The position numbers and the translations under genes were made by a program. The notes under the pieces were generated by a model. That model was not told where the DNA came from. It did not search any database and saw only the letters and a program-made list of their open reading frames with translations. Positions 7,321 through 17,087 of a stretch of DNA of 62,140 nucleotides are shown here, one piece after another. Every line of letters begins with the position of its first letter. Within the stretch, counting starts at the first letter, position 1. Origin of the DNA: Chromatiales bacterium (GTDB lineage: Bacteria; Pseudomonadota; Gammaproteobacteria; Steroidobacterales; GCA-2729495); contig PBYE01000026.1 in the NCBI GenBank assembly GCA_002729495.1, positions 1-62,140 of the forward strand, given 5' to 3'.

Positions 7321-8445
7321 ATGACAAGCGTGTACATGTTGGCAAACCGTCTTACAAAAATTCTGACAGCCTGTATTGCATCAGTCGCATTAGTGGCCGG
7401 CTGCGCAACGACACCCGCCGATACCGGGCCTGTCGCAAAACAGGTTGCGGCTCCTTCACATGGCACACACATGCAGCATACCGAGCCGGATGACCTCGGG
7501 CGCCTGCTCTATGGCATGGAGCATTCCGCGGACAAGACCATGCTGGACGAAATCAGGGTTAAAGGACTGTTCCCGGGCGCCTCCTCGAACAAGCAAATCC
7601 TGACCATGATGAACAATATGGGATCCAATTATACGTGGCCCGCCAGCGACGAACGCCTGCGGAGCGATGCGGGCATCCTTATCCTGGCGCATGGTTTTGG
7701 CGATCATGGCGATCAGACGCTGCGCAACCAGATGCTAAGTATGGGCGAAGATGTACCACTCAGCTTTGCGTTCGGAATGAGCATGATGATGTCTGACCAC
7801 ATCCAGCTCGGCCTGGATGACCTGACCGAAGCGGGCGCAGCCGATATCGTTATAATCCCGGCCGTAAGTACGCGGCACAACACCCTAAAACGTCAGTGGG
7901 ATTACGTATTCTCGTTGCGGGATGAGGCAGAGTACGCAAGTGTACCCAGGGTAAGCACCGATGCCCGCCTGCATTTTGCAGAGCCATTGGAAGACCATCC
8001 ACTCGTGGGCAAGATCCTGGTCGACTACGCGGCTGAGATCAGCAAGAATCCGCCCCGTGAAGAAGTAATTATCGTGGGCCACGGCCCGGTAGATCCTGGC
8101 GATAATCAGCAACAGCTGGACATAATGGATAGTCTCGCTGATTACATACGTGAGTCGGCCGAATACGCAGAAGTTCATGTGGCCACCCTGCAGGACGATG
8201 CGCCGGTTGAAGTGCGACGGGCCAATGTGAAGGCGTTGCGAACATTAATCATTGATGCCAGAGACGTAGGCCGGGATACGCTGGTTGTAACCAACCTGCT
8301 CGGAACACGGATGGTCCAGTCGAGTCTGCGGCGCGATCTGCGTGGTCTCGGGTACCGCTTTAATTCTAAAGGGCTGATACAGCACGACAACTTTATCGAG
8401 TGGATAAATGCGTCAGCGCGGGAAAACCTGGCTGCTATTAAGTAA
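7321..8445 (+). CDS. CbiX-like (class II chelatase-fold) lipoprotein, paralogue 2
   Basis: 374 residues from ATG 7321. ATG 7336 is also possible; AAGGAG at 7314-7319 sits too close to the first and far from the second. An upstream in-frame extension to 7261 lacks signal-peptide character. The signal ends in a lipobox (LVAGC, Cys28), predicting an acylated periplasm-facing protein. As in the paralogue at 5213, two chelatase-like halves begin LILAHG (His124) and IVGHG (His254). The shared blocks include GMSMMMSDHIQ, TRHNTLKRQWDYVF, LQDDAPVEVRRANV and RRDLRGLGYRF. The two proteins are clearly homologous along their length. The difference in export route (soluble against lipid-anchored) suggests division of labour. 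Function is inferred from fold pattern only. Confidence 0.75.
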   Translation: MTSVYMLANRLTKILTACIASVALVAGCATTPADTGPVAKQVAAPSHGTHMQHTEPDDLGRLLYGMEHSADKTMLDEIRVKGLFPGASSNKQILTMMNNMGSNYTWPASDERLRSDAGILILAHGFGDHGDQTLRNQMLSMGEDVPLSFAFGMSMMMSDHIQLGLDDLTEAGAADIVIIPAVSTRHNTLKRQWDYVFSLRDEAEYASVPRVSTDARLHFAEPLEDHPLVGKILVDYAAEISKNPPREEVIIVGHGPVDPGDNQQQLDIMDSLADYIRESAEYAEVHVATLQDDAPVEVRRANVKALRTLIIDARDVGRDTLVVTNLLGTRMVQSSLRRDLRGLGYRFNSKGLIQHDNFIEWINASARENLAAIK

Positions 8446-8477
8446 GCAACATAATCAGTACATTTTCGGCCCGGAAA

Positions 8478-8512
8478 AAGAAAAACCCCGCGTAAGCGGG
8501 GTTTTTCTTATT
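8478..8512. terminator. Bidirectional rho-independent terminator
   Basis: AACCCCGC and GCGGGGTT form a stem with a GTAA loop, with A and T runs on the two sides. It separates the convergent genes ending at 8445 and 8547. Confidence 0.9.
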
Positions 8513-8546
8513 GTCGATCAGCGGCGGTAAAAAACCGCTTTTAAAG

Positions 8547-8885
8547 TTACTCGGCGCTGATCCAGTCACCGCCCTGGAAGCCACAGCCGATTTCCAGACC
8601 ACCGGCATCACCTGAGAAATAATGCAGCTGGCTGTCGCCAAGGTCGCAGGTTCCGATCAGGTCGTCACTAGCGCAGGCACCGTCGGAATGCACGGCATCC
8701 GCATTATCATCGGTCTCGCCGAGTTCAGCGCAGGCTTCTGCTTCAACTGGTTCCTGGCAGACGTTAAACGGGCCAGCAAACATATTTTCCTGAACGTAGT
8801 TGCAGCTACCTTCCGCATAAGCAGCTGACATGCTGCCCGCAAGCGCGACTATTGCAGCCACTGAAAGAATTCGAATTATTTTCAT
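8547..8885 (-). CDS. Small secreted six-cysteine protein
   Basis: 112 residues. A clear signal peptide ends at about residue 24 (MSAAYA, then EGS). The mature part is acidic and has six Cys (in GSCNY, NVCQE, EACAE, GACAS, GTCDL and GCGF), enough for three disulfides. I do not recognise a family. It has its own leader region and faces slyX in the same direction, with about 105 bp between them. A small periplasmic or secreted protein is likely; no enzymatic motif is visible. Confidence 0.7.
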   Translation of the reverse strand: MKIIRILSVAAIVALAGSMSAAYAEGSCNYVQENMFAGPFNVCQEPVEAEACAELGETDDNADAVHSDGACASDDLIGTCDLGDSQLHYFSGDAGGLEIGCGFQGGDWISAE

Positions 8886-8990
8886 TGTGCTCAGTCTCCT
8901 TAAGACTATTTTGTGAGTCGGCTAAATAATACCAAAAAGGGCTGACTGCACACGCTCATTATGATGTATTGGCTCGTTATAAGCACGAAC

Positions 8991-9209
8991 TCAATAGTGG
9001 GGCGGCTTTTCGTTCCCCGGAGGCGCGCTACCGGCGTCTTCCGCAGCGGCTTGCGTGCGCTGCCGCAACTCGTCACAGGCCAGCTCAAGGCCCCTGATAA
9101 GCTTCTGCTGATCGAACATTGCATCGCTGAGTTCGGTTAGTGCCTGGTCCATGTGGGCGAGTCGTATTTCGATTTCAGTCAGTTTTTCCTGTGTGTCAGA
9201 TTGATTCAT
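8991..9209 (-). CDS. slyX: SlyX family protein
   Basis: 72 residues, the usual SlyX length. The first 50 form a coiled coil (heptads through EIEIRLAHMDQALTELSDAM) and the C-terminus is the hallmark PPHY. SlyX is conserved in proteobacteria, often beside slyD, and has no established biochemical role. No slyD is visible here; the neighbours are the Cys-rich secreted protein and a divergent SDR gene. Confidence 0.9.
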   Translation of the reverse strand: MNQSDTQEKLTEIEIRLAHMDQALTELSDAMFDQQKLIRGLELACDELRQRTQAAAEDAGSAPPGNEKPPHY

Positions 9210-9368
9210 AACATGTTCTCATTGTGGTCAGGTACGGGCGGGATTCACGTACCTGTCCGCGAGAGCATAAACTACCCTGTCCGGATTAGCGGTGTTTTAC
9301 CGCGTTAACACAGAATAATGATTACGACATATCCGGGTATCAGGCCAGAATAAATGCCAGGTAAAGAT

Positions 9369-10190
9369 ATGACGAGATACACGGTCCGTAACGCCACCGT
9401 ATTGGTGCTGAGTTTGCTTGCAATCACGCCCTGTGCAACCGCGTCATCCGGTAGCCAGGCAAACGGGTTTGACCCTGATCAGCCGACTGTGCTGATTACC
9501 GGATCCAACCGGGGCATAGGGTTCGCACTTACGCGCTACTATGCGGGCGCAGGCTGGAACGTGATCGCCACAGCGCGTAATCCGGCCAAAGCGGATGAAC
9601 TGAATGCGCTGGCCGCAGGTGATGCTACGGTCGTAGTTGAACAGCTGGACGTAACCGATCTCGAGCGCATTGATGAACTTGCCAGGATATATAGTGGAAT
9701 TCCCATAGATGTACTGATTAACAATGCAGCCGTGTTAGGCGATCTTCCGGGGCAGGCTTATGGGACCCTCGACTACGAGCAGTTTCAGTGGACCATGGCA
9801 GTGAATATTTTCGGACCCATGGCCATGGCGGAAGCATTCGAGTCGAATGTCGCGGCAAGCGAACAAAAGAAAATACTGACGCTTACTAGCGGTTTGGGTT
9901 CACTTACGCTGATGAGCAAAATGCAGGGAATGATTTACTACCGAATCAGCAAGGCCGGTGTAAATATGGGGATGCGTGCCATCCGTGCAAACCTGATTCA
10001 AGATGGCATTATCGTTGCGTTGATTGCACCTGGAATGGTTCAGACTCAGTTACTGGCAGATTCCGGTTACACAGGCAAAGCATTGACGCCTGGGCAAAGC
10101 GCCGCTGGAATGGCTGAGATAATCGATGGGCTAACGCTGGACGATATCGGCAAACCAACGAATGTGGATGGCAGAACAATACCCTGGTAA
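9369..10190 (+). CDS. Short-chain dehydrogenase/reductase with a predicted signal peptide
   Basis: About 273 residues from ATG 9369; ATG 9354 would add five. The Rossmann motif TGSNRGIG, the NNAA motif and the catalytic YRISK (Tyr-x3-Lys) are intact, with a Ser in LTSGLGS upstream, so this is a classical SDR using NAD(P). The unusual part is the first 30 residues: basic start, a hydrophobic stretch (VLVLSLLAITPCATA) and a polar linker before the fold, as in a Sec signal. An exported SDR would need its cofactor in the periplasm, or the segment may be only a membrane anchor. It is followed 26 bp later by two Tat-signal genes, suggesting an exported redox cluster. Confidence 0.85.
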   Translation: MTRYTVRNATVLVLSLLAITPCATASSGSQANGFDPDQPTVLITGSNRGIGFALTRYYAGAGWNVIATARNPAKADELNALAAGDATVVVEQLDVTDLERIDELARIYSGIPIDVLINNAAVLGDLPGQAYGTLDYEQFQWTMAVNIFGPMAMAEAFESNVAASEQKKILTLTSGLGSLTLMSKMQGMIYYRISKAGVNMGMRAIRANLIQDGIIVALIAPGMVQTQLLADSGYTGKALTPGQSAAGMAEIIDGLTLDDIGKPTNVDGRTIPW

Positions 10191-10216
10191 GACTGTAATC
10201 AGAGGAGCGGCGAAAA

Positions 10217-11101
10217 ATGGGCGAGCATCAAACCAATAAGTCCGGAGAGTTAAGCCGGCGCGAAGTCATACTTGGTGGTGCAGCTGCATTTGCCATGAGT
10301 TCTTTGCCGGTAAGGGCGGCTGACGGACTTGATCTGGAAGATCCGTGGGACCGGTTGACGGCACTGGCCAAGTTACGCGGCAGCATCGACGGCAGCACCG
10401 TAATGTGGTGGATGAAAGGTGTGCGCTTCGGCGTGGTCGACCACATCGTAACGCCCATGTTCGGGATGCTGATAGGCAGTTTTCAGCGGATGCGGCCGCT
10501 ACCGGGTAAAGGCTTTGAGCTGAATATGCTCGAGATGGGCTATTTCACCGATCTGGACACCGGTGAAGTGCTGGATACCTTTCGTAATCCCTACAACGGC
10601 AAGTTGTGCGAGGTGCCCGAACAGCGGCTTGGGCCCTACCCGGTATTGATGACCCCTTCAGGGGTCGTGCTGCCGGACGTAAAGCCGTTTAACGAAGTTG
10701 AACTTGATACCCGTATCGGGCCCGCGATTGTGCAGGGGAATGATGTCTGGATTCGTGATGACAGTACGGTCAAGGTTGATTCCGATCACCCGATGATGGG
10801 TAAGCACACCTACAACGAGATGGTCACTTATCGCGGCAAGCTTAGCGACATTAATAATCCGGACCTTGCATCGGCACCCGCCGAGATCAGCTTCCAGAGC
10901 GTTACAAGCTGGCGGGCCTGGCTGCAGGCCGATGGAGTTGGCGGGCACACGACAGGGCGGGCAAATGGCATGAAGATATCCAGTGTTGACGAATTTCCGG
11001 TCGAATATCTCGCGGCCGCGCGTGAGCGTCACCCGGATATTATTTCAGATCCCGATGCGGTAATGGATGCTGCTCCGGCGGCCCCCGGCGGACATGACTG
11101 A
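10217..11101 (+). CDS. Exported DUF1838 family protein
   Basis: 294 residues. The N-terminus carries a Tat-like signal (LSRREVILGGAAAFAMSS, cleavage near VRAAD). The body matches what I know of DUF1838 proteins: MWWMKGVRFGVVDHIVTPMFGM, then a long beta-rich segment with aromatic and His residues. The function of DUF1838 is not established. It starts 26 bp after the SDR gene, with AGAGGAG upstream as a good ribosome site, and ends 14 bp before the molybdenum hydroxylase subunit. The three likely form one operon acting outside the cytoplasm. Confidence 0.8.
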   Translation: MGEHQTNKSGELSRREVILGGAAAFAMSSLPVRAADGLDLEDPWDRLTALAKLRGSIDGSTVMWWMKGVRFGVVDHIVTPMFGMLIGSFQRMRPLPGKGFELNMLEMGYFTDLDTGEVLDTFRNPYNGKLCEVPEQRLGPYPVLMTPSGVVLPDVKPFNEVELDTRIGPAIVQGNDVWIRDDSTVKVDSDHPMMGKHTYNEMVTYRGKLSDINNPDLASAPAEISFQSVTSWRAWLQADGVGGHTTGRANGMKISSVDEFPVEYLAAARERHPDIISDPDAVMDAAPAAPGGHD

Positions 11102-11115
11102 GACTATTTCCGCCT

Positions 11116-13320
11116 ATGGCTGAAACGGACCCGCCAGCGCCCAAGCACCGCTTTACACGGCGTCGCTTTCTACTCGGTACTGTAGTCGTAGCCGGGGGCG
11201 GCTTTGCGCTGAGCTGGGCGACCCGTGAAAAAGACTCGCTTGCCATTAGTGACGATATTCTCGAGCCCAACGCATTCCTGCAGATTACTCCGGACGGGCA
11301 GGTTGTGTTCCAGCTTGACAAGGTCGAAATGGGGCAGGGGACGATGACCGGCCTTACAACGCTCATTGCCGAAGAACTGGACATAGATCCGGCGCGGCTG
11401 GATGTGCGGCGTGCGCCGGTCATGGGTACTTTCAGGCGACCGCAACAAACGACCGGGGGCAGTGACAGTATCGCGAGCAGCTGGGACATTTTGCGGGAAA
11501 CAGGCGCGACTGCGCGGTCCATGCTGGTGCAGGCGGCCGCAGATCAATGGGGCACTTCGGCCGATACTCTTTTGACCGACAACGGCACCGTGGTTAATCC
11601 GGCGACCAATGAATCCTTGTCCTACGGCGCGCTCGCCGAAGCCGCATCCCGGGTGAGCCCTCCCTGGAGCGTGCAACTGAAAGACCCGTCTGAATTCCGG
11701 TGGATCGGTTATGACCGGCCGCGCTTCGATGCGCTACCCAAGGTTACCGGCAGTGCGGATTACGGCATAGACGTGCAGCTCGACGGCATGCTGACAGCAG
11801 TCGTTGCCCGAATTCCGGAAATGCGGGCGAAGCTGCGCGAATTTGATGCGAATAAAGCAAGCGCGATGCCGGGCGTGCGCGGAATTGTGCCCCTGGTTGA
11901 TGGCGTTGCGGTGGTTGCCGAGGATTTCTGGAGCGCCAGCCAGGCCGCCAAGCAGGTTGAGTTGAGATGGGACCCCGGGCCTTTAGCCCAACTGAGTGAC
12001 GAGCAAGTGCTGGATCAGCAACGCGATGTACTGGATGAAATGGCGGTAACCGCGGCTGCTGACGATGACACCGTAAAGTTTGCTGCAAACGATATGGTCG
12101 TAGAGGGTGAGTACACGACCCCATATCTTGCTCATGCGCCGATGGAGCCGCTGAATGCCACGGTTCATGTTCGCGATGACGGTTGCGAGATCTGGGCGCC
12201 AACCCAGTCGCCGGACGGCGCACAGGAAGTTGCATGCCTTGTTACCGGGCTGACGCGTGACCGGGTCAAGGTACATACCACTTTTCTCGGCGGCGGATTC
12301 GGACGACGCTTTATTAACGACTACGTAAAGGAAGCGGTGCGCATTGCGATTGAGTTTGATGTACCGGTCAAGCTCGTCTGGCCTCGTGAGCACGATATAC
12401 AGCGCGGCTATTTCCGCCAGCAAACCGCGCATCGCATGGGTGGATCCGTCGATGACGAAGGCCGGATCGAGGTCTGGCGGCATCACGAAGTTGCAGCATC
12501 TGCAGCACAGGCGATGTCTCAGGAAATGATGGCCAGTTTCCTGCCGGAAATTGCCTCTGCACAGAAACGCGCCGACTTTGGCGCCTGGATGGGCGAGTTT
12601 ATGGCGAATACCGTCGGCGCATTTCAGGCGATGGACGGTACCAAGACCTCGCTTTACGAAATCGACACAATTGATTTTGTGCTCGAAACGCATAACACGC
12701 CCGTGGTAATAGGGATCTGGCGATCAGTGGGCGCTTCCTATACCGGCTTTGTTATCGAAGGTTTTATGGACGAACTTGCACACGCAGCCGGTGCCGATCC
12801 CATGCAGTTCCGGATCAACAATGCACCGCAGTCGTCGCGACAGCGAACGGTGCTTGAGCGGCTGAGGCAGGAAGCCAGCTGGGGTAATGTGCTGGATGGG
12901 CGACACCAGGGCGTCGCAATATTTAAAGCTTTCGATACCTATGTCGGACAAGTTGCAGAAGTTTCAGTCGAGGGGAGCCATATTCGGGTACACAAAGTGA
13001 CCTGCGTTGTCGATTGCGGACAGGTTGTTAATCCCGATATCGTGCGCGCACAGATGCAAAGTGGCGTAATCTTTGGCCTGACCGCGGCACTGCATGGTGA
13101 AATAAATTTTCACAGGGGCCAGGTAAGACAAAGTAATTTTCATGACTACCGGATGTTGCGGCTGGCCGATTCACCCGAAGTTGAGGTACATATTATTGAG
13201 AGTAGCGAACGCCCGACCGGCGTTGGCGAACCCGGCACTCCGCCGATTGCTCCAGCGGTTGCCAACGCAGTATTTTCTGCAACTGGTCGGCGGCTGCGAT
13301 CCCTGCCTCTCAAGCTCTAG
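11116..13320 (+). CDS. Xanthine dehydrogenase-family large subunit (IorB-like), Tat-exported
   Basis: 734 residues. A Tat signal ([12 protein letters not shown]) opens the protein. The molybdopterin cytosine dinucleotide-binding domains follow the isoquinoline 1-oxidoreductase beta-subunit plan: MGQGTMTGL near the start, the cofactor loop [10 protein letters not shown] in the middle and the catalytic-Glu loop GVGEPGTPP near the C-terminus. Such enzymes hydroxylate N-heterocycles or oxidise aldehydes. They normally need a small [2Fe-2S] subunit encoded next door; none is present here, so the electron acceptor must be encoded elsewhere or differ. The stop (TAG 13318-13320) overlaps the stop of the convergent DUF255 gene by 4 bp. 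Confidence 0.88.
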   Translation: MAETDPPAPKHRFTRRRFLLGTVVVAGGGFALSWATREKDSLAISDDILEPNAFLQITPDGQVVFQLDKVEMGQGTMTGLTTLIAEELDIDPARLDVRRAPVMGTFRRPQQTTGGSDSIASSWDILRETGATARSMLVQAAADQWGTSADTLLTDNGTVVNPATNESLSYGALAEAASRVSPPWSVQLKDPSEFRWIGYDRPRFDALPKVTGSADYGIDVQLDGMLTAVVARIPEMRAKLREFDANKASAMPGVRGIVPLVDGVAVVAEDFWSASQAAKQVELRWDPGPLAQLSDEQVLDQQRDVLDEMAVTAAADDDTVKFAANDMVVEGEYTTPYLAHAPMEPLNATVHVRDDGCEIWAPTQSPDGAQEVACLVTGLTRDRVKVHTTFLGGGFGRRFINDYVKEAVRIAIEFDVPVKLVWPREHDIQRGYFRQQTAHRMGGSVDDEGRIEVWRHHEVAASAAQAMSQEMMASFLPEIASAQKRADFGAWMGEFMANTVGAFQAMDGTKTSLYEIDTIDFVLETHNTPVVIGIWRSVGASYTGFVIEGFMDELAHAAGADPMQFRINNAPQSSRQRTVLERLRQEASWGNVLDGRHQGVAIFKAFDTYVGQVAEVSVEGSHIRVHKVTCVVDCGQVVNPDIVRAQMQSGVIFGLTAALHGEINFHRGQVRQSNFHDYRMLRLADSPEVEVHIIESSERPTGVGEPGTPPIAPAVANAVFSATGRRLRSLPLKL

Positions 13321-15371
13321 GCTTCGCGAATTTCAGCTGCCAGTTCCTGCAATGATGTGAACGGCATGCTGCAACTCGTGCCGCGGCACACGTAAGCGAC
13401 AGTCTGTTCGCGAGGCTCCCGGAGTTTGAGCGCACCCGGCAATTCCCGGGCATCCGAGGGAATTGCGAATATAAGTCGCCGCGGTGCGAAAATTGCACTG
13501 ATACCTTGTGCCCATTCTGCCGAAGCTGTCGCGTTGCCGCGTATGACGACTATTTCGGGTGCATCGAGATACTCGTCAAGTGCTGTGATCAATGCGGCAT
13601 GCCCATGCGGAAAATCGAGCATTGCCGTGTACCCTGCCTGAAGCGCCTTCTCCGCCGCCTGCAGGTATCGCGGTTCACCTAGCAAATATCCAAGGCGGCT
13701 CAGCGCCAGCGCTGCTATTGCGTTGCCTGATGGAAGTGAGTCGTCGCCAAAAGTGCGTGAGCGGTGAACAAGTTGTTCATGGTCGTCCGAGGTGAAATAG
13801 AATCCACCAGCTTTCTTATCCTGAAAATCATTCAGCAGACGATCTGCGATCTCGATAGCGAATGCCATATGCGCGCTGTTCCAGCGCGCCTGCAATATTT
13901 CGAGTATGGCATCCAGCAGAAAGGCATGATCGTCCAGGTAAGCGTTGAAACGGGCTCTGCCATCCTTGTAGCTGGCCAGCAGCCTGCCGTTTACGACGAG
14001 TTTGTCCCGAATAAAGTCAACCGCACGTACAGCTGCATCTACCAGGTCTTCCCGATCGAGTGCGCGTCCCGCTATCGCCAGTCCGCGAATCATCAGCGCG
14101 TTCCAGGCGGTGAGGATTTTCTCGTCACGGCCTGGCCGGATGCGTTCGTTACGCACTTCCAGCAATCGGCTGCGGGCTTCATCAAGCAGCGAAACTGTTG
14201 TGGAGGTGGTTTCGCCAGCTGCCTCGGCAGTGCTTTCGAGCGTATCGCGCACCAGAAGGTGCCAGTGACCCCCGAAGTTCGCCGGCTTGTCGAGTCCGAA
14301 GCGTCGCGCAAATGCCAGGGCTGAGGTACCCGTCAGTTTCTCGTCTGTTTCCCCTGGATTCCAGACGTAAAACTTTCCTTCTTCGCCTTCCGAATCGGCA
14401 TCAAGCGCGGACCAGAAGCCGCCTTCCGGGCTCTGCATGTCGTGGATTACCCAGTCAGCAGTTTCATTGGCAGCCTTGCGATAGGGATCATCGCCACTGG
14501 CACGCCAGAGCTGCGCCAGCAGTGCAAGCAACGGCCCGTTGTCGTAAAGCATTTTTTCGAAGTGCGGGATGGACCATTCGCGGTCGACCGTGTAACGGAA
14601 GAAACCGCCGCCAAGCTGGTCATAAATGCCTCCGTCCAGCATCCGCGTTAAGGTGAGTGCGCACATAAAAAGTGCATCAATATCGGGTTCTTCACTGTGT
14701 GCAGTGCTGCGCCAGTGCCGTAACAGGTATTCGAGGCTGGTGGGATGCGGGAATTTGGGTGCTTCTCCGAAGCCGCCCCAGTCCTTGTCGAAGTTACTGC
14801 CCAGTTGACTGCGCAGGCCATCCAGCGGACGCCGGTCGAGCAGGGCACCGGGCTCGGCTGTCACTGGTTCCAGGCTGGCGAGCGCTTTGATAATGGCAAC
14901 GCCCTGGTCATTGAGTTCTTTCCGGTTCGCCTCGAAATGCTGGGCGACGCGCATCAGCAGGTCCGAAAATGCGGGCATCCCGTGGCGTTCTTCGTTCGGG
15001 AAGTATGTGCCGGCAAAAAATGGCAACTGTTTTTCCGGGGTAAGGAACACCGTCAATGGCCAGCCACCCGCCCGGTGCGTAATAAGTTGATGGGCCGTCT
15101 GGTAAATCTTGTCGATATCAGGGCGTTCTTCCCGGTCCACCTTGATGTTCACGAACAGCCGGTTCATGACCTCTGCCGTAGAAGAATCTTTGAACGATTC
15201 GTGGGCCATGACATGACACCAGTGACAGGCCGAATATCCAATGGAAAGAAGTATGGGCTTGTTCTCGGCGCCGGCTTTGTCCAGCGCTTCCTGCGACCAG
15301 GGATACCAGTCGACGGGGTTGTCCGCGTGCTGTAGCAGGTATGGGCTGGTTTCGTCCGCGAGTCGGTTCAT
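13317..15371 (-). CDS. Thioredoxin-domain DUF255 protein (YyaL/SPATA20 family)
   Basis: 684 residues, typical for the family. The N-terminal domain has the thioredoxin-like signature [12 protein letters not shown] and the family opening [17 protein letters not shown]; the remainder is an (alpha/alpha)6-barrel-like region resembling N-acylglucosamine 2-epimerases (with blocks such as [17 protein letters not shown] and [18 protein letters not shown]). The physiological role is unproven. The gene is convergent with the IorB-like gene and diverges from lgt; about 105 bp lie between its start and lgt. Confidence 0.92.
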   Translation of the reverse strand: MNRLADETSPYLLQHADNPVDWYPWSQEALDKAGAENKPILLSIGYSACHWCHVMAHESFKDSSTAEVMNRLFVNIKVDREERPDIDKIYQTAHQLITHRAGGWPLTVFLTPEKQLPFFAGTYFPNEERHGMPAFSDLLMRVAQHFEANRKELNDQGVAIIKALASLEPVTAEPGALLDRRPLDGLRSQLGSNFDKDWGGFGEAPKFPHPTSLEYLLRHWRSTAHSEEPDIDALFMCALTLTRMLDGGIYDQLGGGFFRYTVDREWSIPHFEKMLYDNGPLLALLAQLWRASGDDPYRKAANETADWVIHDMQSPEGGFWSALDADSEGEEGKFYVWNPGETDEKLTGTSALAFARRFGLDKPANFGGHWHLLVRDTLESTAEAAGETTSTTVSLLDEARSRLLEVRNERIRPGRDEKILTAWNALMIRGLAIAGRALDREDLVDAAVRAVDFIRDKLVVNGRLLASYKDGRARFNAYLDDHAFLLDAILEILQARWNSAHMAFAIEIADRLLNDFQDKKAGGFYFTSDDHEQLVHRSRTFGDDSLPSGNAIAALALSRLGYLLGEPRYLQAAEKALQAGYTAMLDFPHGHAALITALDEYLDAPEIVVIRGNATASAEWAQGISAIFAPRRLIFAIPSDARELPGALKLREPREQTVAYVCRGTSCSMPFTSLQELAAEIREA

Positions 15372-15476
15372 GGTTGCCAGGTTATCTACGGGACAGCCGA
15401 CTATAACCGAAGGGCTTTTGCCGGGTCAGGCCTTAGTCTCTCTTACGCTTTGCCCCGGCAATGGTAGACTGCAACT

Positions 15477-16268
15477 GTGTTCACCTATACCGATATAGAC
15501 CCGGTCGCGCTTCAGCTGGGGCCTTTGGCTGTGCGCTGGTACGGCCTGATGTATGTCATCGGCATACTGGGAGGCTGGTGGCTTGGGCGCGTGCAGTCGC
15601 GCCGGCCGTGGTCGCCCTTAAATGAACAGCAGGTTGATGACATGGTTACCTGCGTTGCGCTGGGCGTGATTCTGGGTGGCCGTATCGGATCAGTATTGTT
15701 CTATAACTTCAGTGATTTTCTTAAGGATCCCCTGATGCTGATCCGCGTCTGGGAAGGCGGGATGTCTTTCCACGGCGGTTTTCTCGGCGTCCTGCTTGCG
15801 ATGCTGTGGTACGGGCGCCGCATTAATGCCGGATTCTGGACGCTCACTGATTTTATTGTGCCGCTTGTGACGATTGGCCTGGGCGCCGGGCGGGTAGGAA
15901 ATTTTGTTAACGGTGAGTTGTGGGGCAAGGTGACGGATGTTCCATGGGCCTTTATTGTTAACGGCACGCCTCGACACGCCTCGCAGCTATACGAAGCACT
16001 GCTGGAAGGCCTCGCTTTATTTATCGTATTGTGGAGCTTCGGTTTAAAGCAGCGTCCGCGGATGGCCATGTCCGGGCTATTCCTGTTGTGCTACGGCGTG
16101 TTTCGTTTTGGGGTTGAGTTCGTGCGAGTACCGGATCAGCATATTGGCTACATGGCATGGGGCTGGTTGACGCGCGGACAGTTACTGACATTCCCGATGA
16201 TTGTTGTGGGAGTTATTATTCTGTTCATAGCGGCAAGACAGTCTCCCAGCGAGCCGGCCAGGACTTGA
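15477..16268 (+). CDS. lgt: Prolipoprotein diacylglyceryl transferase
   Basis: 263 residues starting with GTG. Several transmembrane helices and the Lgt signature GRVGNFVNGELWGK (about residues 138-151) are present, preceded by the essential His in FHGGFLG. The enzyme moves diacylglyceryl from phosphatidylglycerol to the lipobox Cys of prolipoproteins at the inner membrane. Clients in this window include the CbiX-like lipoprotein, RlpA, the TPR protein and LolB. The pair lgt-thyA (24 bp apart) is a standard gammaproteobacterial arrangement. Confidence 0.96.
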   Translation: MFTYTDIDPVALQLGPLAVRWYGLMYVIGILGGWWLGRVQSRRPWSPLNEQQVDDMVTCVALGVILGGRIGSVLFYNFSDFLKDPLMLIRVWEGGMSFHGGFLGVLLAMLWYGRRINAGFWTLTDFIVPLVTIGLGAGRVGNFVNGELWGKVTDVPWAFIVNGTPRHASQLYEALLEGLALFIVLWSFGLKQRPRMAMSGLFLLCYGVFRFGVEFVRVPDQHIGYMAWGWLTRGQLLTFPMIVVGVIILFIAARQSPSEPART

Positions 16269-16292
16269 GCAACCAGCCAACGGAAAGGGGTT

Positions 16293-17087
16293 ATGCAGCA
16301 GTACCTTGATTTAATGCGATACGTCCGGGACAACGGTGCCCGCAAAGATGACCGGACCGGCACGGGAACGCTCAGCGTGTTCGGTTACCAGATGCGCTTC
16401 GACCTCGCGCGCGGTTTTCCGATGGTTACTACCAAGAAACTTCACACCCGGTCGATCATTCACGAGTTGTTATGGTTCTTAAATGGCGATACGAACATTG
16501 CCTATCTGAATGAAAATAAAGTCAGTATCTGGGATGAGTGGGCCGACGATAACGGCGACCTGGGCCCGGTTTATGGTGCGCAGTGGCGTTCATGGCCGAC
16601 ACCGGACGGCCGCAGCATCGATCAGCTGCAGCAGACCCTGGAACTCCTGCGTACTAACCCGGATTCCCGCCGCATCATTATTTCGGCATGGAACGTCGGT
16701 GAACTCGACAGAATGGCATTGATGCCCTGCCATGCACTTTTCCAGTTCTATGTTGCGGATGGCAGGCTCTCGTGCCAGCTTTATCAGCGGAGTGCAGATA
16801 TTTTTTTGGGTGTGCCGTTCAATATCGCTTCATACGCATTGTTAACACATATGGTTGCCCAGCAATGCGATCTGAAGGTGGGCGAATTCATTTGGACAGG
16901 TGGCGATAGTCATTTATACCTGAATCATCTTGAGCAGGTCGAAGAGCAGCTCGCGCGTAAACCTTTGCCTTTGCCACGGCTATCGATTCAGCGCCGGCCC
17001 GACATGATTATGGATTACCGTTTCGAAGATTTTGAGGTCGTTGGCTACGAGTTCCACCCGCATATCTCAGCTCCGGTGGCGGTTTAG
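16293..17087 (+). CDS. thyA: Thymidylate synthase
   Basis: 264 residues, the same length as the E. coli enzyme. The catalytic Cys146 lies in [12 protein letters not shown]. The dUMP-binding Arg pair in [13 protein letters not shown] and the folate-contact C-terminus ([10 protein letters not shown]) are intact. It converts dUMP to dTMP with methylenetetrahydrofolate, the same cofactor pool used by metF at 39765. Downstream of lgt; its TAG stop overlaps the TAA stop of apaH by 4 bp. Confidence 0.97.
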   Translation: MQQYLDLMRYVRDNGARKDDRTGTGTLSVFGYQMRFDLARGFPMVTTKKLHTRSIIHELLWFLNGDTNIAYLNENKVSIWDEWADDNGDLGPVYGAQWRSWPTPDGRSIDQLQQTLELLRTNPDSRRIIISAWNVGELDRMALMPCHALFQFYVADGRLSCQLYQRSADIFLGVPFNIASYALLTHMVAQQCDLKVGEFIWTGGDSHLYLNHLEQVEEQLARKPLPLPRLSIQRRPDMIMDYRFEDFEVVGYEFHPHISAPVAV

